DNA from: Pseudomonas saudimassiliensis
GTDB taxonomy: Bacteria; Pseudomonadota; Gammaproteobacteria; Pseudomonadales; Pseudomonadaceae
Length of the DNA: 64,000 nucleotides
Direction of reading: 5' to 3'
Assembly (NCBI RefSeq): GCF_000939975.1
Contig: NZ_LK391969.1
Location: 186,001 to 250,000 of the forward strand
Positions within the stretch are counted from its first letter, which is position 1. Each line of letters starts with the position of its first letter. The position numbers and the translations under genes were made by a program. Shown piece after piece: positions 42,250 to 51,659 of this stretch. The notes below the pieces were generated by a model that was not told the DNA's origin, searched no databases, and saw only the letters and a program-made list of their open reading frames with translations.

Positions 42250-43473
42250 ATGCGTCGATTGCTGGCCAGCGCCTGGACCGAGTGGCTTATCGCGCTGCGT
42301 TTTCTGCTGGATAACCGCATGCAGACACTGCTGATCCTGTTCGGCATCACGGTGGGTTCAGCGGTGATCGTCTTTATTACCGCGCTGATCACTGGGCTGC
42401 AGGAAAACGTGGTGGACCGCACCCTGGGCACTCAGGCGCATATCCGCATCCTGCCGCTGGATGAGTTCAATCGTATCGTCCCGCTGCCCGAGGGCACAGT
42501 GTCGCTGATCCGGGAAAGCCCACGGGCGCAGCGGTTGCGTTCGATCAGCAACTGGCAGGACGTGGTCGCCTTGTTGGATCAGCATCCCCGGCTGACGGCG
42601 GTGTCGCCGGTGGTCAGCGGTCCGGCGCTGGCGCTCAGCGGGGTGGCGCGGGCGTCGGTGGCGCTGATTGGCATGGACCCGGTGCGCTATGAGCGCATCA
42701 TCCCGGTCAGCGAGGACCTGATTGCCGGCGTCTTCCGGGTCGGCGCCGGTCATGCAGTCATCGGCAGCGAGCTGGCGGGGGATCTGGGGCTGGATGTAGG
42801 TGACAAGCTGCGGCTGGACGGTGGAGACGGCCGGGAGGCGGTGGTTGATATCGCCGGTATTTTCGAACTTGGCGTGCGTGAGCTGGATGCGCGCTATGTT
42901 TACCTCGATCTCAAGCAGGCCCAGACGCTGCTGGCGCTGCCCGGTGGCGTGACCGTGATCGACACCCGGGTAGACGAGATATTTGCCGCCGATGACCTGG
43001 CCCGGCGGATCGAACGGCTGACCGGGCTGCAGGCGGAAAGCTGGATGCAGACCAACGGCCAACTGCTCAACGCCTTGACCTCCCAGAGCATGACCACCGA
43101 GATGATCCGGATATTTGTCGGCATCTCCGTGGCCTTCGGTATTGCCAGCGTATTGGCGGTCAGCGTGGTGCAGCGCACCCGGGAGATCGGCATCCTGCGG
43201 GCGATGGGCAGTCCACGGGGGCAGATCCTGCGGGTGTTCCTGTTGCAGGGCGGGTTGCTCGGGCTGATCGGCTCCGGCATCGGTGGCGCGGTGGGGTGGG
43301 GCCTGGTGCAGGTGTTCAATATCTTCGGGCCGGGGCTGTTCTGGGTGCCGGTGGAACCGGCGCTGGTACCGGTGGCGATGCTGATCGCTACGCTGGCCGG
43401 CGTGCTGGCCGCGGCAGTCCCGGCCCGCCGCGCTGCCCGTTATGACCCGGCCGTGGCGATCCGTTATGTCTGA
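42250..43473 (+). CDS. ABC transporter permease, MacB/FtsX type
   Basis: 407 residues. One helix near 24-44, a large periplasmic domain, then three helices from about 285 (IFVGISVAFGIASVLAVSVVQRTREIGILRAMG is the FtsX-domain signature). It forms the mechanotransmission channel that moves substrates between periplasm and outside. Pairs with the adaptor before it and the ATPase after it; its stop overlaps the ATPase gene. Confidence 0.9.
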   Translation: MRRLLASAWTEWLIALRFLLDNRMQTLLILFGITVGSAVIVFITALITGLQENVVDRTLGTQAHIRILPLDEFNRIVPLPEGTVSLIRESPRAQRLRSISNWQDVVALLDQHPRLTAVSPVVSGPALALSGVARASVALIGMDPVRYERIIPVSEDLIAGVFRVGAGHAVIGSELAGDLGLDVGDKLRLDGGDGREAVVDIAGIFELGVRELDARYVYLDLKQAQTLLALPGGVTVIDTRVDEIFAADDLARRIERLTGLQAESWMQTNGQLLNALTSQSMTTEMIRIFVGISVAFGIASVLAVSVVQRTREIGILRAMGSPRGQILRVFLLQGGLLGLIGSGIGGAVGWGLVQVFNIFGPGLFWVPVEPALVPVAMLIATLAGVLAAAVPARRAARYDPAVAIRYV

Positions 43474-44176
43474 CGACGTGCTGCGCCTGCAAGGCATCAG
43501 CAAGACCTTCAACCAGGGCACCGCGCTGGAAAGCACCGTGCTGCGTGATATCGACCTGCGGCTAGGGCGCGGTGAGCTGACCGCGCTGATCGGGCCGTCC
43601 GGCTCGGGCAAGAGCACGTTGCTCAACCTGATCGGGTTGCTGGATGTGCCGACCGCCGGAGAGCTCTACTTGCAAGGTAGGCCCACCCGCGACAGCGACG
43701 ACCACACCCGCACCCGGCTGCGCAACCAGGCCCTGGGTTTTGTGTTCCAGTTCCACCATCTGATTTCCGCCTTCAGCGTGCTGGAAAACGTGCTAATGCC
43801 GCTGATCATCCGCGATGGTCGGCCATCGCCCGAGGCTATTGAACTCGCCCGCAGTCTGCTGCGGGAAGTCGGCCTGGAAAACCTTGCGACCAAGAAACCC
43901 ACCGAGATTTCCGGCGGCCAGCAGCAACGGGTCGCCATCGCCCGCGCCCTGATTACCCGCCCGCCACTGCTGCTGGCAGACGAGCCCACCGGCAACCTGG
44001 ACAGCAAGACGGCAGACAGCGTGTTCGAGCTGTTCCGGCGGATCAACGACCAGTTCGGCTGCTCCATCCTGGTGGTCACCCATGACCCCCGCCTGGCAGC
44101 CAGTTGCCCGCGCACGGTCCAGTTGGTGGACGGGCGGATTGTAAGCGATGAGTTGAGCCAGCCACCGCCCCGCTGA
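43466..44176 (+). CDS. ABC transporter ATP-binding protein, LolD/MacB type
   Basis: 236 residues from ATG 43466, overlapping the permease stop by 8 bp. Walker A GPSGSGKST, signature ISGGQQQR, Walker B LLLADEP and the switch His in VVTHD are complete. It is closest to the LolD-like ATPases that work with FtsX-type permeases. The three-gene unit ends only 12 bp before a Zur box that precedes the zinc receptor gene. Confidence 0.94.
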   Translation: MSDDVLRLQGISKTFNQGTALESTVLRDIDLRLGRGELTALIGPSGSGKSTLLNLIGLLDVPTAGELYLQGRPTRDSDDHTRTRLRNQALGFVFQFHHLISAFSVLENVLMPLIIRDGRPSPEAIELARSLLREVGLENLATKKPTEISGGQQQRVAIARALITRPPLLLADEPTGNLDSKTADSVFELFRRINDQFGCSILVVTHDPRLAASCPRTVQLVDGRIVSDELSQPPPR

Positions 44177-44187
44177 AAAAACTTGAT

Positions 44188-44202
44188 TGTTATAATATAA
44201 CA
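44188..44202 (+). promoter_or_regulatory. Zur box upstream of the TonB-dependent receptor gene
   Basis: TGTTATAATATAACA is a perfect 15-bp palindrome and the core of the gammaproteobacterial Zur operator. Flanks ATT and AAT extend the symmetry. It lies 64 bp upstream of the receptor start codon, in an AT-rich stretch that also looks like a promoter. Zur would repress the gene when zinc is sufficient. Confidence 0.9.
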
Positions 44203-44265
44203 AATAATAATCGCGCTCCTTTGCGGGCCGGCTTCGGCTCGCCCACTGATCGGAGGGAGCAGCGC

Positions 44266-46293
44266 ATGGCTAAATCAGGGTTTCGTTGGGTAGGGGCAGC
44301 GGCGGTGACAGGGTTGCTGGCGCCGTCACTGATGGCGGATAACGTTGCGACACTGCCCGATACGGTAGTGCGGGCGTCGGCACTGGCCAGCCGCGTGGGT
44401 GATCTGAGTGCTGCGACCACGGTGCTGCAAGGCGAGGAACTGACCCGTCGGCGGTCGGCGACACTGGGCGACACCCTGGCGAGCCTGCCGGGGATTCACT
44501 CCAGCGGCTTCGGGCCTGGGGTGGGCCGGCCGGTAATCCGCGGTCTGGAAGGTAGCCGGGTCAAGGTGCTGAGTGACGGCGCTGATGTGCTGGATGCGTC
44601 CACCAGCAGCCCCGATCATGCGATTACCGGCGAAATGCAGTTGCTGGAACGGATCGAGGTGATCAAGGGGCCGGCTACACTCATGTACGGCGGTGGAGCG
44701 ATCGGCGGGGTGGTGAACCTGATCGATCGCCGTGTGCCGACCTATGTGCCGGAACGCGGGGTCGAGGCTGACCTGGAGCTGCGCGGCAACACGGTGGCTG
44801 ACGAGCGCGCGGGTGCCTTCGGGATAACTGCCGGGGCCGGCCAGTTTGCCCTGCGCCTGGAGGGCAGCCGGCTGGACGCCGACCCCTACGACATTCCCGG
44901 CAACCCTTCGCAGCAGGAGGGTGCCTTCAACGAATCCGACGCCGCCGGGCTGGGGCTCAGCTGGATTGGTGATCGGGGCTACCTTGGCCTGGCCTACAGT
45001 GAGCAGAACCGCGAATACGGTCTGCTGGCCCATGAGCATGCCGACTGTCATACCCATGGACCCGAGTGGCATTGCGGTGGGCATGGTCACGATCACGGGC
45101 ATGACCATGATCATGACGACCACGGCGCCGCCCATATCGATATGCGCCAACAGCGCTGGGATCTGCGCGGGGAATATCAGGAGCCCTTCGCCGGTTTTGA
45201 CCGGGTGCGGCTGCGGGTGGCCCACACCGATTATCGCCACCGGGAAATGGAAGGCAGCGAGGTGGGAACGCGTTTCGAGAACCAGGGCAGTGAAGGGCGC
45301 CTCGAACTCACACATAAACCCATCGGCGGCTGGCGTGGCGTGTTCGGCGGGCAGACCTCCCGGCGCGACTTCGCGGCCCTCGGTGAAGAGGCCTACGTGC
45401 CCGCGACCCTGACCGCCAACCATGCGCTGTTTCTGGTTGAGGAACTGGAGCTCGGTAACTGGCGTTACGAGTGGGGCCTGCGTCATGAATGGCAGAACAT
45501 CGACGTGAAACGCAGTGGCCGCGATGCCTCTCACCGCGGCACATCGGTGTCGGCCGGTGTTACCTGGCGCTTCGTGCCCGATCACGCCTTGTTCGCCAAC
45601 CTGTCGCGGTCCCAGCGGCTGCCCACCGCCGAAGAGTTGTATGCCATGGGCCCCCACGCAGCAACGCGCACCGTGGAGCTGGGCAATGCCAACCTCAAGG
45701 AAGAAACCGGCTATAACCTGGAAGTGGGTTTGCGTAAGCTCAGCGGCAAATTGACCTACAGTGTGAGCGCCTTCCGCAATCAGGTGGATGATTTCATCTT
45801 CGCCGGTGACGCAGGCTACGATCCCGGCGGCCATTACCGTGTGGTTGAGTATCAGCAAGGGGATGCGGTATTGCAGGGCCTGGAAGGCAGCGTCGGAATC
45901 CAGGCAACCGAGCGTCTGCAGGTGACCCTGTTTGGCGATACGGTACGGGGCAAGCTGCAGGACGGCGGTGGCAACCTGCCGCGTATTCCGGCCGACCGCT
46001 ACGGGCTGCGCCTGGAGCAGCAGTTGACCAACCACTTGGATGCGCAGTTTGAGGGCTACCGGGTGCGCCGGCAGAGCGACACCGCGGCCTACGAAACGGA
46101 CACCGGCGCCTACACCATGCTCATGGCCGGCCTCAGTTACCAGGGCTTCAGCCAGAGCGGGATGCACTACCTGCTGTATGCACGGGCCGATAATCTGCTG
46201 AATGACAAGGCCCGCCAGCACACCTCCTTCATCAAGGATGAGGTATTGCTGCCGGGGCGGAATCTGACGCTGGGCGTGCGCCTGGGCTTCTGA
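44266..46293 (+). CDS. znuD: TonB-dependent zinc receptor, ZnuD-like
   Basis: 675 residues from ATG 44266 (CGGAGGGA 8 bp upstream). Signal peptide about 1-24, a plug domain (GEELTRRRSATLGDTLASLPG, RPVIRGLEGSRVKVL, IEVIKGPATLMYGG) and a beta-barrel ending LTLGVRLGF with the terminal Phe. A histidine-rich loop (residues 256-290, DNA 45031-45135) has about fifteen His plus Cys and Asp, as in ZnuD, where it catches zinc at the surface. With the Zur box this makes zinc uptake across the outer membrane the likely function. Confidence 0.92.
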   Translation: MAKSGFRWVGAAAVTGLLAPSLMADNVATLPDTVVRASALASRVGDLSAATTVLQGEELTRRRSATLGDTLASLPGIHSSGFGPGVGRPVIRGLEGSRVKVLSDGADVLDASTSSPDHAITGEMQLLERIEVIKGPATLMYGGGAIGGVVNLIDRRVPTYVPERGVEADLELRGNTVADERAGAFGITAGAGQFALRLEGSRLDADPYDIPGNPSQQEGAFNESDAAGLGLSWIGDRGYLGLAYSEQNREYGLLAHEHADCHTHGPEWHCGGHGHDHGHDHDHDDHGAAHIDMRQQRWDLRGEYQEPFAGFDRVRLRVAHTDYRHREMEGSEVGTRFENQGSEGRLELTHKPIGGWRGVFGGQTSRRDFAALGEEAYVPATLTANHALFLVEELELGNWRYEWGLRHEWQNIDVKRSGRDASHRGTSVSAGVTWRFVPDHALFANLSRSQRLPTAEELYAMGPHAATRTVELGNANLKEETGYNLEVGLRKLSGKLTYSVSAFRNQVDDFIFAGDAGYDPGGHYRVVEYQQGDAVLQGLEGSVGIQATERLQVTLFGDTVRGKLQDGGGNLPRIPADRYGLRLEQQLTNHLDAQFEGYRVRRQSDTAAYETDTGAYTMLMAGLSYQGFSQSGMHYLLYARADNLLNDKARQHTSFIKDEVLLPGRNLTLGVRLGF

Positions 46294-46357
46294 GCCCATT
46301 GAGCAAAGCGCTCCGGGCTGCAACACTCATCCGTCGTGTTCAGTCCGGAGCGTCATC

Positions 46358-46669
46358 ATGTACAAACTCTGTTTCTTTGTTCCCGAATCCCATCTAGAGC
46401 CGGTCAAGCAGGCGGTATTCGCCGCCGGTGGCGGGCGCATCGGTGACTATGAGCATTGCTGCTGGCAGGTGCTGGGGCAGGGGCAGTTCCGGCCGGGGCA
46501 GGGCGCCGACCCCTTTATCGGCACGACAGGTGAACTGGAAACCGTGGCGGAGTACCGGGTGGACCTGGTGTGTGCGGACGAGTTGATCGCGGCGGCAGTG
46601 GCGGCGCTCAAGCAGGCTCATCCCTATGAGGAGCCGGCGTACGATGTGTGGCGGTTGGCGGATTTTTGA
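46358..46669 (+). CDS. YqfO/NIF3-associated domain protein
   Basis: 103 residues. YKLCFFVPESHLEPVKQAVFAAGGGRIGDYEHCCW and the end HPYEEPAYDVWRL are the CutA-like domain found in the middle of NIF3/YqfO proteins, here standing alone. The HPYEEPAY motif is characteristic. Function unknown. Confidence 0.9.
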   Translation: MYKLCFFVPESHLEPVKQAVFAAGGGRIGDYEHCCWQVLGQGQFRPGQGADPFIGTTGELETVAEYRVDLVCADELIAAAVAALKQAHPYEEPAYDVWRLADF

Positions 46670-46738
46670 GCAACAAGGTCGGTTGCGCTGGGGAGTTGCT
46701 CGCGGCGAGGCGCCGGTCCTACAGATGTCCTCGAGAGA

Positions 46739-46759
46739 GGCGCCCCTGGAGGGGGCGCC
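46739..46759 (-). terminator. Hairpin downstream of the peroxidase gene
   Basis: GGCGCCCC / GGGGCGCC stem with a short loop, 11 bp past the ccpA stop. The T-run is weak, so termination is probable rather than certain. Confidence 0.5.
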
Positions 46760-46769
46760 CTGTTGCTGA

Positions 46770-47777
46770 TTACTGCTTGATGCCGAAGGGCTGCGGCCGC
46801 GGGGTGTCGTTGGTGGACGGCGGCAGGATCGGCAGGGTGAAGGTCGGCTGGTCGCCGGTCAGCGTCTTGAGGAAGGCGACCACGTTGGCGATCTCCTGCT
46901 CTTCAAGCTTGCGACCCAGCTGCAGTCGGGCCATCACGTCCACCGCTTTTTCCAGCTCCCAGTAGGCGCCATCGTGGAAGTAGGGGTAGGTCAGCTCGAC
47001 GTTACGCAGTGTCGGCACCTTGAAGGTGAAGCGATCCGCATCCTTGCCGGTGACCGCCGCACGGCCTTCGGCCGGGTTGGTAGTCTGGTAGGGTTCGACC
47101 ACGCCCATGCGCTGGAATGAGGTCCCACCTGCGGCCGGGCCGTTGTGGCAGGCCACGCAGCCGATGGACTTGAAGGTGTTGTAGCCGGCCAGTTCCTGTT
47201 CGGTAATGGCCTTGTCGTCACCCTTGAGCCACTGGTCGAAGCGCGAGTTGGGCGTGACCAGGGTTTCCTCGAATACAGCGATCGCATCGGTGATGTTGTC
47301 GATGGTTACTTCGGCGCTGCCGTAGATCTTGGCAAACTCTTCCCGGTATTGCGGGATGGAGTTGATCACATCCACCGCCAGCACGTGGCTGGACGCCATT
47401 TCCATCGGGTTGGCGATGGGGCCACCGGCCTGCTCCTGCAGGTTGGCCGCGCGACCGTCCCAGAACTGCGCCACGTTCAGGCTGGAGTTCAGTACGGTCG
47501 GCGAGTTGATCGGCCCTTCCTGCCAGTTGTGGCCGATGGAGGTCGGCAGGTTGTCACTGCCGCCGGTGCTCAGGTTATGGCAGGAGTTGCAGGAGATGAA
47601 ACCGGACATGGACAGCCGCGGATCGAACCACAATTGCTTGCCCAGCTCGACCTTTTCCGGATCGGTGACGGTGGCCGGCTCGATGGGCTTGATCAATTCC
47701 GCAGCCACGCGATCGGCGTGCGCCTGCGCGCTGAAGCCGAGCCCGGCGGCAATGGCAATAGCGAGTAATTTCTTCAT
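46770..47777 (-). CDS. ccpA: Di-haem cytochrome c peroxidase
   Basis: 335 residues with a signal peptide (about 1-21). Haem sites are C63-NS-C66-H67 and C207-VA-C210-H211. The family segments PTVLNSSLNVAQFWDGRA and VPTLRNVELTYPYFHDG are present. It reduces hydrogen peroxide in the periplasm with electrons from small cytochromes or azurin. An FNR/ANR-type box 92 bp upstream implies induction under low oxygen, as known for Pseudomonas CcpA. Confidence 0.94.
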   Translation of the reverse strand: MKKLLAIAIAAGLGFSAQAHADRVAAELIKPIEPATVTDPEKVELGKQLWFDPRLSMSGFISCNSCHNLSTGGSDNLPTSIGHNWQEGPINSPTVLNSSLNVAQFWDGRAANLQEQAGGPIANPMEMASSHVLAVDVINSIPQYREEFAKIYGSAEVTIDNITDAIAVFEETLVTPNSRFDQWLKGDDKAITEQELAGYNTFKSIGCVACHNGPAAGGTSFQRMGVVEPYQTTNPAEGRAAVTGKDADRFTFKVPTLRNVELTYPYFHDGAYWELEKAVDVMARLQLGRKLEEQEIANVVAFLKTLTGDQPTFTLPILPPSTNDTPRPQPFGIKQ

Positions 47778-47868
47778 GGGTGATGCTCCTTGACACTTGT
47801 CACGACAGGCATGGCTCTGCGGCCATGTTCAGATGGGTCAAGTGTCGCCCAAGCGAGCCGAGAAGGTG

Positions 47869-47882
47869 TTGACCTGTATCAA
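47869..47882 (-). promoter_or_regulatory. ANR/FNR box of the peroxidase gene
   Basis: TTGACCTGTATCAA fits the FNR/ANR consensus TTGAY-N4-RTCAA. It lies 92 bp upstream of the ccpA start and overlaps the last codons of the transpeptidase gene, which reads in the same direction. Confidence 0.75.
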
Positions 47883-48367
47883 GGTCTGATTTCAACGAGG
47901 GTGCCGTCCGGCACCAGGTCCCAGAGCTCGCGCATGCTACGGTTGTCCAGGGCGATGCAGCCATTGGTCCAGTCCAGCCCGGCAAAGAACCACTCGGGAT
48001 ATTCCTCATCCACTGGAGTGCCGTGGATCATGATCATGCTGCCGGGGTCGACGCCGCGCTTCCAGGCATCGGCCCGGTCCTTGAGGTTGGGGTAGTCCAG
48101 GTGCAGGCTGAGGTTGTAACTGGGGCTGTGGTGGCGCCAATCGATATGGTAGATCCCTTCCGGGGTGCGGTTGTCGCCCTGCACCTGCTTGTGGCCGACC
48201 GGCTGTTTGCCCAGCGCGACGCGATATTGTCGGATGACCTGCCCTCCACTGAGCACGTCTAACCGGCGTTCGGCCTTGTGCACCAATACCTTGTCGATGG
48301 CCAGGGTCTCGGCCAGGCAGCTGCCGGCCAGCAGACCGAGCAGCAGTAACGCCCACCAGTGTTTCAT
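47879..48367 (-). CDS. L,D-transpeptidase (YkuD domain), secreted
   Basis: 162 residues with a signal peptide (about 1-19). The catalytic region reads SMIMIHGTP, then DWTNGCIALDN with the nucleophile Cys; the His and Cys of the YkuD fold are both present. The DWTxGCIAL form is that of the YafK-like branch, which trims or links peptidoglycan and lipoprotein. Overlaps the NUDIX gene upstream by 4 bp. Confidence 0.9.
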   Translation of the reverse strand: MKHWWALLLLGLLAGSCLAETLAIDKVLVHKAERRLDVLSGGQVIRQYRVALGKQPVGHKQVQGDNRTPEGIYHIDWRHHSPSYNLSLHLDYPNLKDRADAWKRGVDPGSMIMIHGTPVDEEYPEWFFAGLDWTNGCIALDNRSMRELWDLVPDGTLVEIRP

Positions 48368-48924
48368 CTGAGCGGGGTGCCCGGTACGCCCGCAGGCCAG
48401 GTGATATCGCGCATGCGCACGGGAAAATGCTGGGTCGAATAATCCAGGAAATACTGTTTCAGGGTCTTGCCGATGGTCGGAAACGCCAGTTGCTCCCAGG
48501 GAATTTCCGCCTCGCTGAACAGTCGGACCTCAAGACTCTCTTCGCCGGCGGCGAAGTCCAGGTCGGCCAGTTGCCCGCGGAAGAACATGTAGACCTGGTT
48601 GATATGCGGCAGGTTGAACAGCATATAGAGCCGTTGCTGCTCGACCCGGGCCCGCGCTTCCTCCCAGGTTTCCCGCAGGGCGGCCTGCTCGGTGGTCTCG
48701 CCGTTTTCCATGAAGCCGGCCGGCAGCGTCCAGAAGCCGTGCCGCGGCTCGATAGCACGGCGACACAGCAACACCTGTCGCCCATGGGCCACCAGGCAGC
48801 CGGCAACGATGCGCGGGTTCTGGTAATGGGTGACCTGGCAGTGCTCGCAGACGTAGCGCAGGCGGGTATCTCCCGGGGGAATGGTCTCGCGGACGGCGTG
48901 GCCACAATGACTGCAGAATTTCAT
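48364..48924 (-). CDS. NUDIX hydrolase with N-terminal zinc ribbon
   Basis: 186 residues from ATG 48924. The zinc ribbon is FCSHCG and CEHCQ. The NUDIX box is GFMENGETTEQAALRETWEE (G-x5-E-x7-REUxEE), with LPAGFME before it. Hydrolyses a nucleoside diphosphate derivative; NADH or ADP-ribose would be typical, but the substrate is not fixed. Overlaps the transpeptidase gene by 4 bp, so both are in one transcript. Confidence 0.92.
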   Translation of the reverse strand: MKFCSHCGHAVRETIPPGDTRLRYVCEHCQVTHYQNPRIVAGCLVAHGRQVLLCRRAIEPRHGFWTLPAGFMENGETTEQAALRETWEEARARVEQQRLYMLFNLPHINQVYMFFRGQLADLDFAAGEESLEVRLFSEAEIPWEQLAFPTIGKTLKQYFLDYSTQHFPVRMRDITWPAGVPGTPLR

Positions 48925-49100
48925 GCTCCGGTGACTCCGGCTGGCTGATATGGCGTTTATCTTGCTTGGCAATTACCGACGGGTAAAGAGGGGCAGCACG
49001 CTCCAATAGCTGGGCTATGGGTTAATATTCAGTAGCGGCAGGGCGCTGGCCCGTTAATGATGATCATGACATGATGGTTGAAAACAACGAGGTAGGTTGC

Positions 49101-49712
49101 ATGCTGGACAAAGTACGCGAGCGGATTCCGGTGTATTGCCCGCGATCGGTAGAGGCTGCCGGTTTGCCTGAGGCCGGTGTGCTGGTACCTGTGACCTGTG
49201 TGGACAACGAGCCGGAGATCATCCTGACCCTGCGCTCCAACAGCATGTCCACCCATTCCGGCGAGGTGGCATTTCCCGGTGGCCGGCGCGACCCCGGTGA
49301 TGTGGATCTGGCCTTCACCGCCCTGCGTGAAGCCCATGAAGAAATCGGCCTGCTGCCGGATCTGGTCGAAGTCGTCGGGCCACTGGGCAGCCTGGTATCG
49401 CGCTTCGGCATCAAGGTGACTCCCTATGTCGGCATAGTGCCGGATGTGTTCGACCTGTGCCCCAACGAAAGTGAAATCCAGGAAGTCTTCCGCGTGCCGG
49501 TCAGCTTTTTCCTGGGCGACAACCGGGAAATGACGCACCGCATCGATTACGAAGGCCGTAGCTGGTATGTCCCCAGCTACCGCTATGAAGGTTTCAAGAT
49601 TTGGGGGCTGACAGCGCTGATCCTGGTCGATCTGATGAACGTGGCGTTCGACGCCCGCATTCCGCTGCGCACCCCCTACAAAGACGCGATATCCATCAAG
49701 GAGCAACGATGA
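49101..49712 (+). CDS. NUDIX hydrolase, CoA pyrophosphatase type
   Basis: 203 residues from ATG 49101 (GAGGTAGG 6-8 bp upstream; an ATG ten codons earlier has none). [24 protein letters not shown], then [11 protein letters not shown] is the NudL-like CoA-pyrophosphatase pattern. Its TGA overlaps the carbonic anhydrase start. Confidence 0.92.
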   Translation: MLDKVRERIPVYCPRSVEAAGLPEAGVLVPVTCVDNEPEIILTLRSNSMSTHSGEVAFPGGRRDPGDVDLAFTALREAHEEIGLLPDLVEVVGPLGSLVSRFGIKVTPYVGIVPDVFDLCPNESEIQEVFRVPVSFFLGDNREMTHRIDYEGRSWYVPSYRYEGFKIWGLTALILVDLMNVAFDARIPLRTPYKDAISIKEQR

Positions 49713-50233
49713 AGTACAGACTGGGTGATGACCGAGTGGAGATGGCCGACGATGCCTGGATCGCCGATACGGCGGTCGTGATCGGCCGGGTGCGGCTGGA
49801 GGCCGGAGCCAGTGTCTGGTTCAACGCGGTGCTACGCGGTGACAATGAGCTGATCCTGATTGGCGAGAACAGCAACGTGCAGGATGGCGCCGTGATGCAT
49901 ACCGATCCCGGCTCGCCGCTGACCCTGGGCAAGGGCGTGACCGTGGGCCACAAGGCCATGTTGCACGGCTGCAGCGTCGGCGATTACAGCCTGATCGGCA
50001 TCAACGCCGTGGTACTCAATGGCGCGAAGATCGGGCGCAACTGCATCATCGGCGCCAATGCGCTGATCCCCGAGGGCAAGGAAATACCCGATGGCTCGCT
50101 GGTCATGGGCTCGCCCGGCAAGGTCGTACGCCAGTTGACTGAACAACAGCAGCAGGCCGTCGCCGCCGGCGCTGCCCACTATGTGCACAACGCCCAGCGC
50201 TACCGCCGCGATCTGCAGCCGCAGGACGACTGA
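49709..50233 (+). CDS. Gamma-carbonic anhydrase family protein
   Basis: 174 residues from ATG 49709 (AAGGAGC upstream). Left-handed beta-helix hexapeptide repeats ([21 protein letters not shown]). The metal His residues are in [20 protein letters not shown]. The family includes YrdA and CaiE; carbonic anhydrase activity is not proven for these short members. Confidence 0.93.
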   Translation: MKYRLGDDRVEMADDAWIADTAVVIGRVRLEAGASVWFNAVLRGDNELILIGENSNVQDGAVMHTDPGSPLTLGKGVTVGHKAMLHGCSVGDYSLIGINAVVLNGAKIGRNCIIGANALIPEGKEIPDGSLVMGSPGKVVRQLTEQQQQAVAAGAAHYVHNAQRYRRDLQPQDD

Positions 50234-50442
50234 TGGGCGCGGAACAACCGGTACGTTCTCCCTGTGTGTCGCTCTGCTGCCTGGATGACAACGACATCTG
50301 CGTCGGCTGCCAGCGCAGCGGCGCGGAAATCACCGAGTGGGGGCGGGCCAGCAACGAGCGGCGCCGGGAAATCCTGCGCCTGTGCGAAAGCCGGGCGCGG
50401 GAGCAGGGCGTCTGGATGAATATCGGAACGGTAAAAGGATAG
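50233..50442 (+). CDS. DUF1289 small cysteine-rich protein
   Basis: 69 residues. [21 protein letters not shown] has the four-Cys pattern of DUF1289 that binds a metal or Fe-S centre; function unknown. Its ATG shares a base with the previous stop codon. Confidence 0.9.
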   Translation: MGAEQPVRSPCVSLCCLDDNDICVGCQRSGAEITEWGRASNERRREILRLCESRAREQGVWMNIGTVKG

Positions 50443-50447
50443 TCGGC

Positions 50448-51629
50448 ATGCCCCGCATAGGAACCCCACTGACCGCTACGGCCACCCGTGTGCTGCTGCT
50501 CGGCTCCGGCGAGCTGGGCAAGGAAGTCGCCATCGAACTCCAGCGCCTGGGGTGTGAAGTCATCGCGGTTGATCGCTACGCCAACGCCCCGGCCATGCAG
50601 GTGGCGCACCGCAGTCACGTGATCAACATGTTGGATGCAGCCGCGTTGCGCCAGGTCGTCGAATTGGAGCGGCCTGCCTATATAGTGCCGGAAATCGAGG
50701 CCATCGCCACGGCGGCGCTGGTCGAGCTGGAGAGCGAGGGCTATACCGTCATTCCCACCGCCCGGGCCGCGCGGCTGACCATGGACCGGGAGGGTATTCG
50801 CCGGCTCGCCAGCGAAGAGCTGCAGCTGCCGACCTCGCCCTACCGGTTCGCCGATGGTCATCAGGACTACCTGGCAGCGGTGCGGGAGATTGGCCTGCCC
50901 TGTGTGGTCAAGCCGGTGATGAGTTCGTCCGGCAAGGGCCAGAGCCTGCTGCGCAGCGAGCAGGATATCGAGGCGGCCTGGGAATATGCCCAATCCGGCG
51001 GCCGGGCCGGGGTAGGCCGGGTGATCGTCGAGGGCTTTGTTGATTTCGATTATGAAATCACCCTGCTGACCGTACGGCATGTCGATGGCACGCTGTTCTG
51101 TGCACCAATCGGTCATCGACAGGAGAGCGGCGATTACCGGGAATCCTGGCAGCCGCAGCAGATGAGTGAACAGGCCCTGGCCAAAGCCCAGCAGGTGGCG
51201 CGCAGCATTACCGATGCGCTGGGCGGGCGCGGGGTGTTTGGGGTCGAGCTGTTCATCAAGGGCGATCAGGTGTGGTTCAACGAGGTCTCGCCGCGGCCCC
51301 ACGACACCGGGCTGGTCACGCTGATTTCCCAGGATCTTTCCGAATTCGCCCTGCATGCACGGGCCATTCTCGGTCTGCCCATCCCACAGATCCGCCAGCA
51401 TGGCCCCTCGGCCTCCGCGGTCATCATGGCCGAAGGGCGCTCCGAGGCGGTCAGCTATGGGGATCTGCATCAAGCGCTCAGCGAACCGGATACCCAGTTG
51501 CGGTTATTCGGCAAGCCGGAGGTGGAGGGTCTGCGGCGCATGGGCGTGGCGTTGGCACGGGATGAGAGCATCGAGCTGGCGCGGGCCCGGGCGACACGGG
51601 TGGCGGCGGCAGTGCAGGTCGAACTCTAG
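50448..51629 (+). CDS. purT: Formate-dependent GAR transformylase
   Basis: 393 residues from ATG 50448, six bases after the DUF1289 stop. ATP-grasp fold: [21 protein letters not shown], then [15 protein letters not shown] and [16 protein letters not shown]. It makes formyl-GAR from formate, GAR and ATP in purine synthesis, as an alternative to PurN. Confidence 0.96.
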   Translation: MPRIGTPLTATATRVLLLGSGELGKEVAIELQRLGCEVIAVDRYANAPAMQVAHRSHVINMLDAAALRQVVELERPAYIVPEIEAIATAALVELESEGYTVIPTARAARLTMDREGIRRLASEELQLPTSPYRFADGHQDYLAAVREIGLPCVVKPVMSSSGKGQSLLRSEQDIEAAWEYAQSGGRAGVGRVIVEGFVDFDYEITLLTVRHVDGTLFCAPIGHRQESGDYRESWQPQQMSEQALAKAQQVARSITDALGGRGVFGVELFIKGDQVWFNEVSPRPHDTGLVTLISQDLSEFALHARAILGLPIPQIRQHGPSASAVIMAEGRSEAVSYGDLHQALSEPDTQLRLFGKPEVEGLRRMGVALARDESIELARARATRVAAAVQVEL

Positions 51630-51659
51630 CGGTATCGACTAGCGCCCCGGAGCCTGGTG

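Noticed and set aside
44326..46326. Long open frame of 666 codons on the minus strand
   Set aside because: It is the antisense of the zinc receptor gene; high GC in third positions leaves the opposite strand open. No ribosome binding site and no protein similarity.
46306..46350. Terminator after the zinc receptor gene
   Set aside because: CGCTCCGG and CCGGAGCG are complementary, but about 30 bases apart and without a T-run; the second arm sits near the next ribosome binding site, so its role is unclear.
50103..51473. Long open frame of 456 codons on the minus strand
   Set aside because: Antisense to purT and the end of the carbonic anhydrase gene; no domain.
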